Below are positions 21,185-22,983 of a DNA stretch of 22,983 nucleotides, piece after piece; within the stretch, counting starts at the first letter, position 1; each line of letters begins with the position of its first letter. The stretch spans positions 1 to 22,983 of the forward strand of contig JBBSTY010000058.1 of assembly GCA_038235385.1 (NCBI GenBank), read 5' to 3'. Both the position numbers and the translations under genes were made by a program. The notes beneath the pieces are model-generated. The model was not told where the DNA came from, did not search any database, and saw only the letters and a program-made list of their open reading frames with translations. The DNA comes from JBBSTY01 sp038235385 (GTDB lineage Bacteria > Actinomycetota > Acidimicrobiia > Acidimicrobiales > Acidimicrobilacustridaceae).

Positions 21185-22983
21185 GGGGGAGACGGTCGCT
21201 CTCCGACGCCGGAACGGTGGCCCTCGCCGTCGGCGCCGTCGTCGGTGCCCTGGTTCCGTCGCCCCTGCCGGTCGTGGTCGTCGCGGGTGTCGTCGCGCTC
21301 GGCTGGTTGGCCGGCCGACCGGTGCTGTTCGTGCTGGCGGTGAGCGCGTTGGCGTCGGCCCTGGCCCAGCACACCCTCGATGCGGCCCGCCCCCAACCCG
21401 CCCACCGCATCGATGGGATCGCCACCGTGGTCTCGGACCCGGAGAGCCGAGGTGCATCGGTGCGGGCCGACATCCGGTTCGACGGTGCCCGCTACGAGCT
21501 CGAGGCGTCCGACGGCGCCATCGGCGCGCTCCGGAACCGGCTGGCCGGTGAGGAGGTGCGGGTGTCGGGAACGGTGCGTCCGCGTCCCGACGACATGCCG
21601 TGGCTGCTGCGCCGTCACGTCGTCGGCCGGATCGCCGTCTCGTCGTCCGATGCACTGGTCGGCGGGGGCGACGGAGGGTTGGCGGCACGCACGGCCAACC
21701 GCTTCCGCCGCCTGCTCGCCCAGGGCGCGAACTCGCTCGATCCCGGCCAACGAGCGCTGTTCACCGGTTTCGTGTTCGGCGACGATCGCGAGGCGACGGG
21801 GGAGTCCCGGTTCGACTTCCGGGCGTCGGGCCTCACCCACCTGCTCGCCGTCTCGGGGGCCAACGTGGCGTTCGTCCTCGCGCTGACCGGTCCGATCCTG
21901 CGCCGGCTCGGGCTCCGCACACGGTTCGTGGTCGCGGCCGCGGTGCTGGCGTTCTTCGCGCTCGTCACCCGGTTCGAGCCGTCGGTGCTGCGGGCCACCG
22001 CCATGGCGGTGGTGGCGCTGGGGTGCACCACCCTGGGCTGGCCGGCCTCGGCGGTGCGGGTGCTGGCCCTCGCCGTCGCCGGTCTGATCCTGGTCGACCC
22101 GTTGCTGGCCGGATCCCTGGCGTTCCAGCTGTCGGTCGCGGCATCGGCGGGGATCGTCGTGCTCGCCCGCCCGATCGCCGCCTGGCTGCCCGGCCCGGCC
22201 GTTCTCACCGAAGCGACCGCGGTGGCGGTCGCTGCGCAGATCTCCGTCGCCCCGTTGCTCGTGCCGGCGTTCGGCGGGGTGCCCGTCGCCGCTGTCCCCG
22301 CCAACCTCCTGGCTGCCTGGGCCGCCGGACCGGTGATGGTGTGGGGACTGACCGCGGGGACGTTCGCCGGGTTGGTCGGCGGTCCCGTCGCCGCGCTGGT
22401 CCACGTCCCCACCCGTCTCCTGCGGGGGTGGGTGGCGTGGGTCGCCCGCGCGGGTTCGTCGGCGCCGCTGGGTGACTTCGGCGTGGCGCACGTCGCCGCG
22501 CTGGCCCTCGTGGGCATCGCGGTGGCGGCCGTGGAGCGTGGCATCGTGCGGGTCGAGCGCCGTCACGTGCGTCGAGCGGCGCTCGCCGCGGTGGCGGTCG
22601 TCGTCGCGACCACCTTGGCCGGACGACCGTCGCCGCCTCCCGGCACCACCGCGCTGAGCGTCGGTGCGGTGCTCGACGTGGCCCCCGGCGGCGAGGGCGG
22701 ACTCGTGCTCACCATCGATGGGCGGGCACGTGCCGAGGACCTGCTCGGTGCGCTGCGCGGCGCCGGGGTCGACCACCTCGATGTCCTCGTCGTCCGAACC
22801 GGCTCGCGCTCGGCCGCATCGGTCGCGCAGATCGTGGTCCGGCGCTTCGACGTGGCGGAGGTCCTGGCGCCGTCGGACGATCGGCTCCCCGATGCCGTCG
22901 TCCCCGATGCCGGGCTGGTGCTCGCCGTCGGTGGTCTCACCGTCCGGGCGCGGACGGTCGGTGGCGTCGTCGAGGTGATCGTC
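21181..22983 (+). CDS. comEC: ComEC/Rec2 DNA-uptake channel, 3' end beyond the window
   Basis: The first 601 residues are visible and the frame is open at the edge. The N-terminus has hydrophobic helices followed by a small soluble domain of the DUF4131 type (about 60-160), including 'VRVSGTVRPRPDDMPWLLRR'. The competence domain follows, with the family hallmark 'SGLTHLLAVSGANVAFVLAL' near 218 and about nine more membrane helices to residue 485. ComEC forms the inner-membrane channel for single-stranded DNA during transformation. After it, residues from about 488 resemble the start of the metallo-beta-lactamase domain ('ALSVGAVLDVAPGGEGGLVL', then 'GVDHLDVLVVRTGSRSAASV'), but the usual H-x-H-x-D-H motif reads R-T-G-S-R-S-A-A. 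Start coupled to comEA by ATGA. Confidence 0.92.
   Translation, partial: MRGRRSLSDAGTVALAVGAVVGALVPSPLPVVVVAGVVALGWLAGRPVLFVLAVSALASALAQHTLDAARPQPAHRIDGIATVVSDPESRGASVRADIRFDGARYELEASDGAIGALRNRLAGEEVRVSGTVRPRPDDMPWLLRRHVVGRIAVSSSDALVGGGDGGLAARTANRFRRLLAQGANSLDPGQRALFTGFVFGDDREATGESRFDFRASGLTHLLAVSGANVAFVLALTGPILRRLGLRTRFVVAAAVLAFFALVTRFEPSVLRATAMAVVALGCTTLGWPASAVRVLALAVAGLILVDPLLAGSLAFQLSVAASAGIVVLARPIAAWLPGPAVLTEATAVAVAAQISVAPLLVPAFGGVPVAAVPANLLAAWAAGPVMVWGLTAGTFAGLVGGPVAALVHVPTRLLRGWVAWVARAGSSAPLGDFGVAHVAALALVGIAVAAVERGIVRVERRHVRRAALAAVAVVVATTLAGRPSPPPGTTALSVGAVLDVAPGGEGGLVLTIDGRARAEDLLGALRGAGVDHLDVLVVRTGSRSAASVAQIVVRRFDVAEVLAPSDDRLPDAVVPDAGLVLAVGGLTVRARTVGGVVEVIV

Noticed and set aside
20587..22776. 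729-codon minus-strand open frame opposite comEA-comEC
   Set aside because: Low-complexity antisense frame; both plus-strand genes have clear family motifs.

Overview
The window is high-GC DNA with actinobacterial traits: a DUF2510 protein, an F420-dependent luciferase-like oxidoreductase of the MSMEG_2256 type, a PAC2-family protein, many GTG starts and few classical terminators. The gene style suggests an Acidimicrobiia-like actinobacterium, but that placement is an inference from family content, not a measured phylogeny.

Left part (1 to about 4985): an accessory segment, visibly lower in GC than the rest, that ends at the 3' end of a tRNA-Ala(GGC) gene. It holds a partial DUF2510 membrane protein, two small DNA-binding proteins with inverted repeats at their divergent promoters, a small unknown protein, and a tightly coupled three-gene unit: a 31-aa ORF, a tyrosine-recombinase-fold protein lacking the catalytic residues, and a DDE-transposase-like protein with a cysteine insert. 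The layout resembles an integrated element or genomic island with its own repressor. This coupled unit is the best candidate for an undescribed mobile or regulatory system.

Middle part (4986 to 17111): tRNA-Ala, a HAD phosphatase and a convergent F420-dependent oxidoreductase, then a large transport locus. A TetR regulator with a recognisable promoter and operator-like palindromes overlaps a fused LivH-LivM permease. That gene overlaps a rare-looking triple fusion of an MFS transporter with LivF-type and LivG-type ATPases. Two tandem paralogous substrate-binding proteins follow, anchored by an N-terminal helix rather than a lipid. Together these form a complete branched-chain-amino-acid-type (HAAT family) ABC importer with an extra secondary transporter.

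Right part (17112 to 22983): on the minus strand, a phosphotransferase and a PAC2-family protein in a likely operon. On the plus strand, a thioredoxin-TPR co-chaperone and the competence genes comEA and comEC (the latter cut by the window edge). comEA-comEC should make the DNA receptor and channel for uptake. The visible end of ComEC looks like a metallo-beta-lactamase domain whose histidine motif has been lost.
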